From positions 1-64,000 of the forward strand of contig JABFRQ010000007.1 in NCBI GenBank assembly GCA_013141075.1: 64,000 nucleotides of DNA, read 5' to 3'. The position numbers and the translations under genes were made by a program. The notes beneath the pieces are model-generated. The model had not been told where the DNA came from and did not search any database. It saw nothing but the letters and a program-made list of their open reading frames with translations. The stretch is from Methylotenera sp. GTDB lineage: Bacteria > Pseudomonadota > Gammaproteobacteria > Burkholderiales > Methylophilaceae. Numbering within the stretch: position 1 is the stretch's first letter; each line of letters opens with the position of its first letter. This document shows, piece after piece, positions 16,707 to 24,785 of this stretch.

Positions 16707-16952
16707 TTGATAGAGTTAATTAAAAACTATTGGTGGGCTATTTGGGTAGCTTTAGTTGTTACTCTTTTATTGCGTTATCGTTTGGTAAAGCGTGGAGGCA
16801 ACGAGCCTTTTTTAAGGCGCCTACTTTACGCCTTTTCTCCAAACACCGACCCAGCAAACGAGAAACGTAGTAAATTAAGCATTTGGGTTGTTGCGTTCGC
16901 TCTTTTTGGTGTCGCCGTTGCTATGGCTGCAAATTTTTACCTTAGTTTATAG
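16707..16952 (+). CDS. Small membrane protein (81 aa)
   Basis: Two transmembrane segments (residues 8-22 YWWAIWVALVVTLLL and 58-80 SIWVVAFALFGVAVAMAANF) flank a basic loop with RLVKRGGNEPFLRRLLYAF. The start codon is TTG at 16707 (TTG ATA GAG), with no ATG available. Function unknown. Between its stop and the attC at 17019 lie 66 bp of G/T-rich DNA with no gene. Confidence 0.65.
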   Translation: MIELIKNYWWAIWVALVVTLLLRYRLVKRGGNEPFLRRLLYAFSPNTDPANEKRSKLSIWVVAFALFGVAVAMAANFYLSL

Positions 16953-17018
16953 TGCTGTGGCTATTTAACCTTTTTAGTTTTGTGGGGTGCGGTATGTTTT
17001 TACTTCGTTGGCAGCTTT

Positions 17019-17078
17019 ACCCTAACCCATCATTCAAGCGGGACGCCTAACGGCGCCCCTTAATTCAAACGTTAGGGC
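17019..17078 (+). other. attC site
   Basis: ACCCTAAC ... GTTAGGG, core GACGCCTAACGGCGCC, coding-type arms. Confidence 0.9.
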
Positions 17079-17378
17079 TAGCTAAAAACAATGCCGCCAC
17101 GAGCCGCATGTTTGCTGGGTCGCAGGGCATCGGGTTTTAGGTGCTTTTGGGCTTTTGGTTTGGGGTTGTTTTAAGTTCTGTGGGTTTAGTTTAAGCTTGG
17201 TTTTGTGGTGGTTTATTGTTTGTAGTTTTCGTTTAGTTTTCGGTTGGTGGGGCTTGTTGTTTGGTCGCGCTATTTTGGTTTTTAATTCGGTGGTGGTTTT
17301 GGCTTTGGTGGCTGTTAAGTTGCTTGCCCTAACCCATCCATTAAGTGGGACGCCTTGCGGCGCCCCTTATGTCAAACG
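17072..17378 (+). repeat. NC cassette, copy 25 (last intact copy)
   Basis: TTGGGGTTGTTTTAAG variant, attC 17326-17384. To its right eight cassettes follow without any NC unit between them. Confidence 0.9.
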
Positions 17379-17395
17379 TTAGGTTTCAATAACCA

Positions 17396-17668
17396 ATGAG
17401 CTCTATAACAAAAAAAGTTGCTCTGTTTTACGGCCTTTGGGTTTTGCTTTGCATTCTTCTTTCTGCATTTGGTTACGGCGATGGTAAAGCTGGCCATTTA
17501 TATTTAACTTTCACAGGTTTGCCCTTAGCACTGCTCTCATTTCACATTATTCCAAATGGTTCTGTTTTTGCTACGTTTGTTGCTGGCGTAATTGGTTGGT
17601 TACAATGGTGTTTAGTTGTCGAGGCAAACTCGCGATTTGATGCATGGAGAAAATCAAAAAATGTTTAA
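17396..17668 (+). CDS. Small membrane protein (90 aa)
   Basis: Three hydrophobic stretches (residues 8-25, 33-55 and 58-74, the last FATFVAGVIGWLQWCLVVEA) with a polar C-terminus FDAWRKSKNV. It is an integral membrane protein of unknown role. ATG 17396 lies 18 bp after the attC cut point. Confidence 0.7.
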   Translation: MSSITKKVALFYGLWVLLCILLSAFGYGDGKAGHLYLTFTGLPLALLSFHIIPNGSVFATFVAGVIGWLQWCLVVEANSRFDAWRKSKNV

Positions 17669-17728
17669 ACCTAACCCATCATTCAAGCGGGACTGGCTAG
17701 CGCCAGCCCCTTAATTCAAACGTTAGGC
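17669..17728 (+). other. attC site
   Basis: ACCTAAC ... GTTAGGC, core GGACTGGCTAGCGCCAGCCC. Confidence 0.9.
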
Positions 17729-17732
17729 ATAA

Positions 17733-18023
17733 ATGCATTTAATTTGGCACGCACCATTAAGTTATTACTCAAGAGCCGATGAAGCTGCCTTTTTTTCTTG
17801 GCTAAATGGTATTCCCGAAGTTAAATCGGTAACTGGTGTAGGTCGAGAGTTACATATTGAGCTTTCCAATGATGTAGTTTCGGAAACATCCCTTCGTGAG
17901 TTAGTAGCTATATATTCTCGCTACAATGGCAACATGAAAGAGTTGGCGAAATTTGTAACCCCAGAAAATGAATCATGGTTAAAAAACAAAGAGGCATATT
18001 GGTATGCAAGTGTTTTTCAGTAG
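17733..18023 (+). CDS. Hypothetical cassette protein (96 aa)
   Basis: A small soluble protein with DEAAFFSWLNGIPEVKSVTG, a beta strand RELHIELSNDVV and a C-terminal ENESWLKNKEAYWYASVF. The pattern suggests an alpha/beta domain of a conserved but uncharacterised family. ATG 17733 is immediately after the attC. Confidence 0.72.
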   Translation: MHLIWHAPLSYYSRADEAAFFSWLNGIPEVKSVTGVGRELHIELSNDVVSETSLRELVAIYSRYNGNMKELAKFVTPENESWLKNKEAYWYASVFQ

Positions 18024-18032
18024 CTTTGCAAA

Positions 18033-18090
18033 GCCTAACCCATCATTCAAGCGGGACGCCTAACGGCGCCCCTTAATTCAAACGTTGGGC
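18033..18090 (+). other. attC site
   Basis: GCCTAAC ... GTTGGGC, core GACGCCTAACGGCGCC. Confidence 0.9.
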
Positions 18091-18114
18091 ATTAAAACCA
18101 AATTGGAGTCACGA

Positions 18115-18648
18115 ATGAAAAAAGTTTCAATATTGCTATTAGCCATGTTCTTTACATACCCTGTATTTGCTAAGGAATTCAAAACTGGCACTTACTTTGT
18201 AAAAGAAACAGCACTTGAAGAACGATTAGCACCAAACCCAAAAGGAAAAGTCACAAACCGAATATATCGGCAGCAAAAAGTTGATGTACTAGAAGTTAAA
18301 GGAAACTGGGGGCGCGTTTCTAAATACTATGACGGTGAAGTCGAAGGTGAAAAAGGACAGGTTGCTCGTTGGGTTCTAATTAAAGGACTTTCAACCACAC
18401 GACCATCCGACCTTGCTCAACCAACAATTAAATCAGACCCACGCATATTAAAAGACGCTATCCCTAAAGTCGGTGAAAATGGTCTTAACGAAAATGATAT
18501 TAAAATACTTTATAAAGGTGCAACAAAATTCCTAAATTCAGGACAGTGTGCAAATGTTGAATATGCCGATAAAAGTGTCAGCAAACCAAACACTTATTTT
18601 GTTAATTGTGGTGGCCCAAATATATTTTTCACTCCAAGTGATTTATAG
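18115..18648 (+). CDS. Exported protein with SH3-like domain (177 aa)
   Basis: A signal peptide (MKKVSILLLAMFFTYPVFA, cleavage after residue 19) targets it to the periplasm. Residues 20-95 form a bacterial SH3-like module (GTYFVKETALEERLAPNPKG, VDVLEVKGNWGRVSKYYDGE, ARWVLIKGLS), usually a cell-wall or protein-binding domain. The C-terminal part has two cysteines (QCANVEY and VNCGG) that could form a disulfide. GGAG precedes ATG 18115, preferred over an upstream frame that starts in the attC. Confidence 0.82.
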   Translation: MKKVSILLLAMFFTYPVFAKEFKTGTYFVKETALEERLAPNPKGKVTNRIYRQQKVDVLEVKGNWGRVSKYYDGEVEGEKGQVARWVLIKGLSTTRPSDLAQPTIKSDPRILKDAIPKVGENGLNENDIKILYKGATKFLNSGQCANVEYADKSVSKPNTYFVNCGGPNIFFTPSDL

Positions 18649-18653
18649 TTACT

Positions 18654-18711
18654 GCCCAACCCATCATTCAAGCGGGACGCCTAACGGCGCCCCTTAATTC
18701 AAACGTTAGAA
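18654..18711 (+). other. attC site
   Basis: GCCCAAC ... GTTAGAA, core GACGCCTAACGGCGCC. Confidence 0.9.
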
Positions 18712-18726
18712 CTCAAGGACTCTGAA

Positions 18727-18981
18727 ATGCCAACTCAGCAAAGAATTAATGATTTAACAACCTATGTTGCCCAGTGGAAAGCAGCACTTGCCCAGCTAAC
18801 TGAATATAGAGACACTCTTTTAAAAATAAATACTAAAGGAGTTTCACTTACAGATGAAGCTGGTAACGACCTACTACAACAAAGGATAAATACAAATGAT
18901 GCTGCTGTTCTGGAACATCAGAGAATTCTTATCGGAATGCAAAGTTTACTAGACCGAGCCTTGTCTGGCGAAAATGTATAA
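18727..18981 (+). CDS. Small coiled-coil protein (84 aa)
   Basis: Nearly all helical: INDLTTYVAQWKAALAQLTE and HQRILIGMQSLLDRALSGEN, with heptad-like leucine spacing. No motif for catalysis. AAGGA upstream of ATG 18727 gives a reasonable ribosome binding site. Function unknown. Confidence 0.72.
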   Translation: MPTQQRINDLTTYVAQWKAALAQLTEYRDTLLKINTKGVSLTDEAGNDLLQQRINTNDAAVLEHQRILIGMQSLLDRALSGENV

Positions 18982-18985
18982 AAGC

Positions 18986-19044
18986 GTTCTAACCCATCCA
19001 TCAAGCGGGACGCCTTGCGGCGCCCCTTATGTCAAACGTTAGCA
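18986..19044 (+). other. attC site, NC-like arms
   Basis: GTTCTAAC ... GTTAGCA, core GACGCCTTGCGGCGCC, arms CCATCCATCAAG / TTATGTCAAACG. Confidence 0.88.
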
Positions 19045-19048
19045 ACTC

Positions 19049-19393
19049 ATGGCATTTATGAGCAATTACTTAAGAATTAAGAGCAAAGAAATTGTATTTG
19101 TTACTCTGATAATACTATTACCAGCTATTTTAAGCTCCTGCGCGCATCACATGAAAGTGGCTGATATTGAGAACTATCTAAATTCATTAATAGGGCGCCA
19201 ATACGACCCAGCTTTAGGATTTGGTGAAAATTGGAAAAAAATTTATGAAGATGAAAAAAACATCGAGTTAGAAACACGAGTAAAAAAAGATTGTTCTTAC
19301 TCTATCCATATTCCAAAAGATACTTATAGAATAGATAGTTGGAAATTTACATCTCCTAGAAGTGGATGTGAGGATATGTATGTATTTTTATGA
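19049..19393 (+). CDS. Small lipoprotein (about 114 aa)
   Basis: Residues 14-31 are hydrophobic and end in the lipobox ILSSC, so this is an exported lipoprotein. The mature part includes IENYLNSLIGRQYDPALGFG and a C-terminal segment with two cysteines (KKDCSYSI, RSGCEDMYVF) that may be disulfide-bonded. ATG 19049 and 19058 are both possible starts. The family is not recognised. Confidence 0.75.
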   Translation: MAFMSNYLRIKSKEIVFVTLIILLPAILSSCAHHMKVADIENYLNSLIGRQYDPALGFGENWKKIYEDEKNIELETRVKKDCSYSIHIPKDTYRIDSWKFTSPRSGCEDMYVFL

Positions 19394-19398
19394 GTACT

Positions 19399-19456
19399 TG
19401 CTAACCCATCATTCAAGCGGGACGCCTGACGGCGCCCCTTAATTCAAACGTTATGC
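19399..19456 (+). other. attC site
   Basis: TGCTAAC ... GTTATGC, core GACGCCTGACGGCGCC. Confidence 0.9.
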
Positions 19457-19477
19457 ATCAAGAAATGAAGGTTATTG

Positions 19478-20152
19478 ATGGACTGGAAATGTAACACTAT
19501 CTGGAAAGAGCAATTACCTGCTGGTGAATACAGCTCTTTTGAATTCGTTAAAGGCAAGTCAGCTATAGTAGAGACTGTTAAAGGAACATATTTTAACGTT
19601 CACAAATTCAAGACAAAAGGGGAAGGTCTTGAAGAGTTGGTTGGTATAAATTCCGCAATATATTTAGAATTAAATTTTGCCAATATCAAGTCATTTTCTG
19701 GTATATCCAGATTAGGCAAAATTAAACGCTTGGAATTGGATTATTGTTTAAAACTAGAAAGTGATAGAGGGTTATCGGAGATAAAAAACGACATTGAGTG
19801 GCTACATATAAATACATCAAAAAAGTTCATTCCAACTAGAGAGTTATTTGATTTACATAAATTAAAAGTTTTATGCTTAAACAGTTGCGGCCCCCTAGAA
19901 AATCTAAATTTTTTAAAAGACATGCCCAATCTTCTAGATTTCAGATTTGTAGATACTAATATAATCAATGGCGATTTAACTCCATTGCTTAAACACCCCA
20001 CCTTGGTTAGTGTCGGCTTTCTAGATAAGCGCCACTACAATATAAAAAAGAACGATGTGGATTTATTTTTTCAAGCAAAATCAGAGGCTGCGAAAGAATA
20101 TATCTATAAGGGTGAGTTTCGTACTTTTCGATACAAAGATTTTAGTGAGTAG
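19478..20152 (+). CDS. Leucine-rich-repeat-like protein (224 aa)
   Basis: Successive segments IYLELNFANIKSFSGISRLG, IKRLELDYCLKLE, EWLHINTSKKF, KLKVLCLNSCGPLENLNFLK and NLLDFRFVDTNI follow the LxxLxLxxC/N pattern of leucine-rich repeats, at about 20-24 residue spacing. They suggest a curved protein-binding surface. Such proteins are annotated as immunity-like or adaptor proteins elsewhere, but no such role is shown here. ATG 19478 with GAAGG six bases upstream is preferred over TTG 19475. Confidence 0.75.
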   Translation: MDWKCNTIWKEQLPAGEYSSFEFVKGKSAIVETVKGTYFNVHKFKTKGEGLEELVGINSAIYLELNFANIKSFSGISRLGKIKRLELDYCLKLESDRGLSEIKNDIEWLHINTSKKFIPTRELFDLHKLKVLCLNSCGPLENLNFLKDMPNLLDFRFVDTNIINGDLTPLLKHPTLVSVGFLDKRHYNIKKNDVDLFFQAKSEAAKEYIYKGEFRTFRYKDFSE

Positions 20153-20156
20153 AAAT

Positions 20157-20214
20157 GCATAACCCATCATTCAAGCGGGACGCCTAACGGCGCCCCTTAA
20201 TTCAAACGTTAGCC
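20157..20214 (+). other. attC site
   Basis: GCATAAC ... GTTAGCC, core GACGCCTAACGGCGCC. Confidence 0.9.
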
Positions 20215-20228
20215 CTTCAGAGAAAATA

Positions 20229-20534
20229 ATGGTTACCTGCTATCTGCGCTACATCATTGATCCTTTCAAACTCAAAGAGTTTGAAAGTTACGGAAAAGTC
20301 TGGATTCCACTCGTTGAGAAATTTGGTGGCAAACACCATGGTTATTTTCTACCATCGGAGGGTGCAAATAACGTTGCATTAGCAATGTTCACTTTTCCAA
20401 GTTTGGCACTGTACGAAGAATACAGAACCAAATCACTCCAAGACCCAGAATGTCTAGCTGCGTTCAAATACGCAGAAGACACGCGTTGCATCATCAGCTA
20501 TGAGCGTAGCTTTTTTAGGCCTGTTTTCCAGTGA
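20229..20534 (+). CDS. NIPSNAP-family protein (101 aa)
   Basis: A one-domain dimeric alpha/beta barrel protein: VTCYLRYIIDPFKLKEFESY, HHGYFLPSEGANNVALAMFT and FKYAEDTRCIISYERSFFRP follow the NIPSNAP pattern. Enzymatic role unknown; a ligand-binding or oxygenase-type function is usual for this fold. Confidence 0.88.
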   Translation: MVTCYLRYIIDPFKLKEFESYGKVWIPLVEKFGGKHHGYFLPSEGANNVALAMFTFPSLALYEEYRTKSLQDPECLAAFKYAEDTRCIISYERSFFRPVFQ

Positions 20535-20538
20535 AAAT

Positions 20539-20596
20539 GGCTAACCCATCCATCAAGCGGGACGCCTAACGGCGCCCCTTAATTCAAACGTTAGCC
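20539..20596 (+). other. attC site, hybrid arms
   Basis: GGCTAAC ... GTTAGCC. Left arm CCATCCATCAAG is NC-like while right arm TTAATTCAAACG is coding-type, so the site looks recombinant. Confidence 0.88.
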
Positions 20597-20609
20597 ATTT
20601 TAAACAAAC

Positions 20610-20921
20610 ATGACTTCTATTGAACCTGAAAAAATTTCTCCCTTAGCCAAATGGCTTGCCGCTGGCATGAGTGCCTTTATGTTTGCTTATGGTGTTTTCA
20701 TCATAATTACTGAGCACTACTATGGATACACAAGCAAGCTCGGCGGTGCTGAGGTTACTGCTGATGGTTTTGAGGCTATAGTCATTGGTATTGCAACCAT
20801 TATCTTGGGGTTAACCCCTATGTCACTGTGGGCAAAGTCTGGCAAGGTAGCGGGATTTTGGGCTGGCACTTGTATGGTTCTAGGCGTTTTATTATTTCTA
20901 GTTCCGTTCTACATACGCTAA
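20610..20921 (+). CDS. Small membrane protein (103 aa), last intact cassette gene
   Basis: Three hydrophobic helices (residues 14-35, 50-68 and 80-101) with short loops. No motif recognised. It is the cassette furthest from the integrase and therefore expected to be among the oldest. Confidence 0.7.
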   Translation: MTSIEPEKISPLAKWLAAGMSAFMFAYGVFIIITEHYYGYTSKLGGAEVTADGFEAIVIGIATIILGLTPMSLWAKSGKVAGFWAGTCMVLGVLLFLVPFYIR

Positions 20922-20922
20922 T

Positions 20923-20979
20923 GGCTAACCCATCATTCAAACGGGATTCCTAACTGCGCCCTTATGTCAAACGTTAGAC
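20923..20979 (+). other. Decayed terminal attC site
   Basis: GGCTAAC ... GTTAGAC with a damaged stem: CAAACGGGATTCCTAACTGCGCCC, where arms no longer pair fully. It marks the distal end of the array. Confidence 0.8.
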
Positions 20980-21090
20980 TTATTCAAAACTAATGCTCTG
21001 CAAGCCGCATGGTTGTTGGCTCGCAGAGCATCTGTTTTTAATCTTGGGCGGCGTATTTAGTTTAGTATGGCTTGTAAGTTTTTAGTTATG
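20980..21090 (+). repeat. Relic NC cassette at the array end
   Basis: About 50 bases still align with the start of the NC unit: AAAACTAATGCTCTGCAAGCC and GGCTCGCAGAGCATCTG against AAAACAATGCCGCCACGAGCC and GGGTCGCAGGGCATCTG. Further on only scattered TTTAGTTTAG motifs remain and no attC follows. The remaining 107 bp to lgt hold nothing I can assign. Confidence 0.7.
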
Positions 21091-21212
21091 GGTTTCGTTG
21101 TGCTTTCTGCCACCTGTTATGCTCACATTTACGCGCATTATTATTTTATTTAAACCTTTATCGATTAAAACTTAGGTAAAATTCTACCTTTCATTTATTG
21201 CGCTTTTTCCCC

Positions 21213-21998
21213 ATGCTTGTTCACCCTCAGTTTGACCCTGTTGCAATTCACATTGGCTCGTTTGGTATTCATTGGTATGGCTTGATGTATTTGACGGCTT
21301 TTTTGGCATTTTTGGGCTTGGGTAAGTGGCAAATTAACCATCGTGCTTGGCATGGCTGGACTTTACCTATGCTTGATGATGCCCTGTTTTTTGGTGCGCT
21401 AGGCGTGATATTAGGCGGGCGGTTGGGTTATGTGTTGTTTTATCAGCCTGGTAATTTTTTGGCTAACCCTATCGATATTTTTAAAGTTTGGCAGGGCGGC
21501 ATGAGTTTTCATGGTGGGTTTTTGGGCGTGTTGGTGGCTATGTGGGTGTTTGCGCGTAAATATAAGCTTAAATGGCTGGCAATTATGGATTTTGTCGCGC
21601 CCTTAGTGCCGCTGGGTTTGGGCGCTGGCCGTATGGGTAATTTTATCAATGGTGAGCTGTGGGGTCGGCCGACGGATTTACCTTGGGGTATGATTTTTCA
21701 ACAGGCTGATAACTTGCCACGTCACCCTTCGCAACTTTACCAATTTGCGTTAGAAGGCATTGTGCTGTTTGCTGTGCTTTGGTGGTTTGCCCGCAGGCCA
21801 CGCCCTATTGGTGCGATTTCTGCTGTGTTTTTAATGGGCTATGGCGCGGGCAGATTTTTAGTAGAATACGCTCGCGAGCCTGATAGTTATTTGGGCTTGC
21901 TTTCTATGGGTCTGAGCATGGGCCAGTGGTTAAGCTTGCCGATGATTTTGTTGGGAATTTGGATGTGGATTAAGGCGTACCAACAAAAATTTTCTTAG
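21213..21998 (+). CDS. lgt: Prolipoprotein diacylglyceryl transferase
   Basis: A polytopic inner-membrane enzyme that moves diacylglycerol from phosphatidylglycerol to the lipobox cysteine of prolipoproteins, the first step of lipoprotein maturation. At 261 aa it is full length. Diagnostic segments: [20 protein letters not shown] at the N-terminus, [15 protein letters not shown], and the Lgt signature [20 protein letters not shown] with the essential arginine; [13 protein letters not shown] follows. ATG 21213 is chosen over TTG 21198 because it aligns with the usual N-terminus. It is the first core gene after the integron and serves several lipoproteins encoded there. Confidence 0.97.
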   Translation: MLVHPQFDPVAIHIGSFGIHWYGLMYLTAFLAFLGLGKWQINHRAWHGWTLPMLDDALFFGALGVILGGRLGYVLFYQPGNFLANPIDIFKVWQGGMSFHGGFLGVLVAMWVFARKYKLKWLAIMDFVAPLVPLGLGAGRMGNFINGELWGRPTDLPWGMIFQQADNLPRHPSQLYQFALEGIVLFAVLWWFARRPRPIGAISAVFLMGYGAGRFLVEYAREPDSYLGLLSMGLSMGQWLSLPMILLGIWMWIKAYQQKFS

Positions 21999-22139
21999 CC
22001 ATATCGTAGAGCGATGAAAAACTATCATTTATATTGGTAATACAACACTAGTTTTTTTAACTCAATTTACATGAAAATAATTTTTATTAAAAATCAATAA
22101 GTTAAAAAATAATACATTTCAAAAATTGCGCAGAATAAT

Positions 22140-22155
22140 TGGCACGCACTTTGCA
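22140..22155 (+). promoter_or_regulatory. Consensus sigma-54 promoter
   Basis: TTGGCACG-CACT-TTGCAT matches the -24/-12 sigma-54 consensus (YTGGCACG-N4-TTGCW) at every defined base, with GG and GC 10 bp apart. It is oriented towards the small gene at 22191 and the predicted start is near 22165. Upstream 22040-22130 is very AT-rich, as for activator or IHF binding. Confidence 0.8.
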
Positions 22156-22190
22156 TATTAGTCATTGTCACTATTTTGGAATGACTGAAA

Positions 22191-22370
22191 ATGAAAAACT
22201 TATTCGAAATAATCTTTAAAAAAGAACCGCAATTAAATTACATTATCGCGGCTTACCAGCCAATGGAAGTAAACGTGCTGAGTACTAGCAGCCAAACATC
22301 AGAGTACGATTTAGATGCACCTACTGAGTTAGATGAGATGAATATTGATAAAATTTATCAACGTTCATAA
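22191..22370 (+). CDS. Small acidic protein (59 aa) behind the sigma-54 promoter
   Basis: The frame encodes MKNLFEIIFKKEPQLNYIIA at the N-terminus, followed by a polar, acidic C-terminal half (TSEYDLDAPTELDEMNIDKI) ending QRS. GGA at 22178 is ten bases upstream. An amphipathic N-terminal helix could associate with membranes. No family is recognised. The case for it being real is the promoter, the open frame and the absence of a better frame in the 390-bp gap between lgt and ybdD. Confidence 0.55.
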   Translation: MKNLFEIIFKKEPQLNYIIAAYQPMEVNVLSTSSQTSEYDLDAPTELDEMNIDKIYQRS

Positions 22371-22389
22371 AGGCAGTGCTTGCGGTTGA

Positions 22390-22593
22390 TTAGCAGCAAC
22401 GTTTTACGCCTTTCCATTTACTCTCTTGCCAGAGCTTAAAAAACTCTTTGCGCGTGAGTACTGGCGGTGCATCTACACTGCTTTGGTGAAACTCAGCATG
22501 ATGTTTTAAATACACATCGTAAGCATCGTCACCAGTTAGGCGGCGAAAAATGTGCCAGAGGTGTTTGAAGTGGTGTTTTAGTTTTCTCAACAT
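22390..22593 (-). CDS. ybdD: YbdD/YjiX-family small protein
   Basis: The 67-residue product has the DUF466 pattern: HFKHLWHIFRRLTGDDAYDV, YLKHHAEFH, LTRKEFFKLWQES and the C-terminal RCC. These proteins accompany CstA/BtsT peptide or pyruvate transporters and are thought to be needed for their activity. It lies 20 bp downstream of cstA on the same strand, so the two form an operon. Confidence 0.9.
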   Translation of the reverse strand: MLRKLKHHFKHLWHIFRRLTGDDAYDVYLKHHAEFHQSSVDAPPVLTRKEFFKLWQESKWKGVKRCC

Positions 22594-22613
22594 AATTTCA
22601 GCTTAAAAACAGT

Positions 22614-24683
22614 TTAATCCCTTACCCAGTTTTCTACCAAGCGGCTTGGCTCGTGCGCCGCTTCTGTTAGCGGCAATAATGGTTTACCTGCTAAATATCT
22701 TGTCGTCATTCGCAGCATATCAAAAATCACTATCCATAAAACTGTTACGAAAAACATGGTTAAATAAGCATCTAATTGCTGGTTAAATATTAAATGCGGC
22801 GCAACTGCGGCTTTGTCCGCAGGCAGTGTGCCAGCCGCTAATTTGGCAGATAAATCATTGGCGGCGGCAAAAAAGCCTACGCGAATATCATCGCTAAAAA
22901 TCTTTTGCCAGGCGGCGGTGCTGGTGACAATCACTAGCCAAACCAGCGGTAGGCCTGTTACCCAAGCATATTTTAATTTGCCAGATTTCACCAAAATACC
23001 TGTTGCTACACATAAGGCAATGGCGGCGAGCATTTGGTTCGCTATGCCGAATAATGGCCATAAAATATTGACGCCACCGTTAGGGTCTATCACGCCGATA
23101 TATAAAAAGTAGCCCCAACCTGCCACCACTAGCCCGCTGGTGAATATCACGGACGGCATCCATGAGGTGCGACCCATTTTTGGCCACACATTGCCTAACA
23201 TATCTTGCAACATAAATCGGCCTACGCGCGTGCCTGCATCTAGCGTGGTGAGTATAAAAATCGCCTCAAACATAATGGCAAAATGATACCAAAGCGCCAA
23301 CATGCCTTTGCCAAATGCGCTGCCAAAAATGCTCGCCATGCCTACCGCCAAGCTAGGTGCGCCACCTGTGCGGGCAAATAAACTACTTTCGCCCATGTCC
23401 TTCGCCAGCTGATTCATTTGCTCAACCGTAACCGCAAAACCCCAGCTATTGATTTTTGCAATTGCGTCTACGGCTTCTTTGCCCACTACGCCTGCGGGGC
23501 TGTTAATGGCGAAAAACACGCCAGGCTCTAGCACTGTGGCGGCTATCATGGCCATAATGGCGACAAAGCTTTCTAGCAACATTGCGCCATAGCCTATCAT
23601 GCGAATATCACGCTCATTAGTAAGTAACTTTGGCGTGGTGCCAGAGGCGATTAGCGCGTGAAAGCCAGAAATCGCGCCGCATGCAATAGTAATAAATACA
23701 AAGGGGAAAAGCTTACCGCCAAAAATTGGCCCTGTGCCATCTGTAAATTGTGTGAGCGCTGGCATTTGAACGTGCGGCTGTAAAATAATAATGGCGACGG
23801 CTAATAAAGTGACTGTGCCGAGCTTTACAAAGGTAGATAAATAATCGCGCGGTGCAAGTAGCAGCCATACAGGCATCACCGCCGCCGCAAAACCGTAAGC
23901 AATAATCGCATAAGCCAGCGGCAAGCCATCGTGGTCAAATAGCGTACGCAAGGTTGGTTGATGGTCTATCCAGCCACCGCCCACCACTGCTAGCAATAGT
24001 AAAATTACGCCAATTAGCGACGCTTCTAACACGCGGCCTGGGCGAAAATTGCGCATATAAAAACCCACTAGCATGGCAATAGGAATGGTCGCCGCCACGG
24101 TAGAAGTCGCCCATGGGCTATGCTTCATGGCATTGACCACCACCAAACCCAGCACCGCAATTAAAATAATCATAATTAAAAACGTGCCGATTAACGCCGC
24201 AGCGCCGCCGATTGGGCCAATTTCATCGCGCGCCATTTGCCCCAAACTGCGGGCATTGCGGCGGGTAGAGAAAAATAGCGTCACCATATCTTGCACTGCA
24301 CCACCCAACACCGCGCCAATTAAAATCCACAACGTGCCTGGTAAATAGCCAAATTGCGCCGCAAGCGTAGGCCCAACCAACGGCCCAGGCCCTGCAATGG
24401 CGGCAAAGTGATGCCCAAATACCACCCATTTATTGGTGGGTATAAAATCACGCCCATTATCTAAACGCTCAGCAGGCGTAGCGCGGGTTTCATCTACCAT
24501 TAGCACCGTTGCCGCAATCCAAGCCGCATAAAAACGGTAAGCTATGGCATACACACAAGCTGCCGCCGCAATAAACCACAGTGCACTAATGCTCTCACCA
24601 CGGTTAAGCGCAATAGCACTAATGGCCGTTGCGCCTAATATTGCAACTGCAAACCAGAGAATTATTTTAAAGTTTTTATGCAT
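22614..24683 (-). CDS. cstA: CstA-family carbon starvation transporter
   Basis: A 689-aa polytopic membrane protein with the hallmarks of the CstA/BtsT family: an N-terminal helix pair, DNGRDFIPTNKWVVFGHHFA, GPLVGPTLAAQFGYLPGTLW, SGTTPKLLTNERDIRMIGYG and a large C-terminal bundle. Members take up pyruvate or peptides under carbon limitation by proton symport. The length is that of the family. It is transcribed away from the CRISPR array and shares the operon with ybdD. Confidence 0.96.
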   Translation of the reverse strand: MHKNFKIILWFAVAILGATAISAIALNRGESISALWFIAAAACVYAIAYRFYAAWIAATVLMVDETRATPAERLDNGRDFIPTNKWVVFGHHFAAIAGPGPLVGPTLAAQFGYLPGTLWILIGAVLGGAVQDMVTLFFSTRRNARSLGQMARDEIGPIGGAAALIGTFLIMIILIAVLGLVVVNAMKHSPWATSTVAATIPIAMLVGFYMRNFRPGRVLEASLIGVILLLLAVVGGGWIDHQPTLRTLFDHDGLPLAYAIIAYGFAAAVMPVWLLLAPRDYLSTFVKLGTVTLLAVAIIILQPHVQMPALTQFTDGTGPIFGGKLFPFVFITIACGAISGFHALIASGTTPKLLTNERDIRMIGYGAMLLESFVAIMAMIAATVLEPGVFFAINSPAGVVGKEAVDAIAKINSWGFAVTVEQMNQLAKDMGESSLFARTGGAPSLAVGMASIFGSAFGKGMLALWYHFAIMFEAIFILTTLDAGTRVGRFMLQDMLGNVWPKMGRTSWMPSVIFTSGLVVAGWGYFLYIGVIDPNGGVNILWPLFGIANQMLAAIALCVATGILVKSGKLKYAWVTGLPLVWLVIVTSTAAWQKIFSDDIRVGFFAAANDLSAKLAAGTLPADKAAVAPHLIFNQQLDAYLTMFFVTVLWIVIFDMLRMTTRYLAGKPLLPLTEAAHEPSRLVENWVRD

Positions 24684-24785
24684 GATATTGGCTTAAATTT
24701 GTGTATAGATAATTGAGTTATGTAAGTATAAATCAGACTTGAGCGCAATGAGATAATTGTGTTGGTAAATTGCCTTGCTGAAAAA

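Noticed and set aside
1-21190. Integron integrase gene and attI
   Set aside because: No tyrosine recombinase is encoded. All cassettes point right, so the integrase should lie left of the window.
22390-24683. Plus-strand frames opposite cstA (22813, 24073)
   Set aside because: Antisense shadows of a clearly conserved transporter gene, without start signals.
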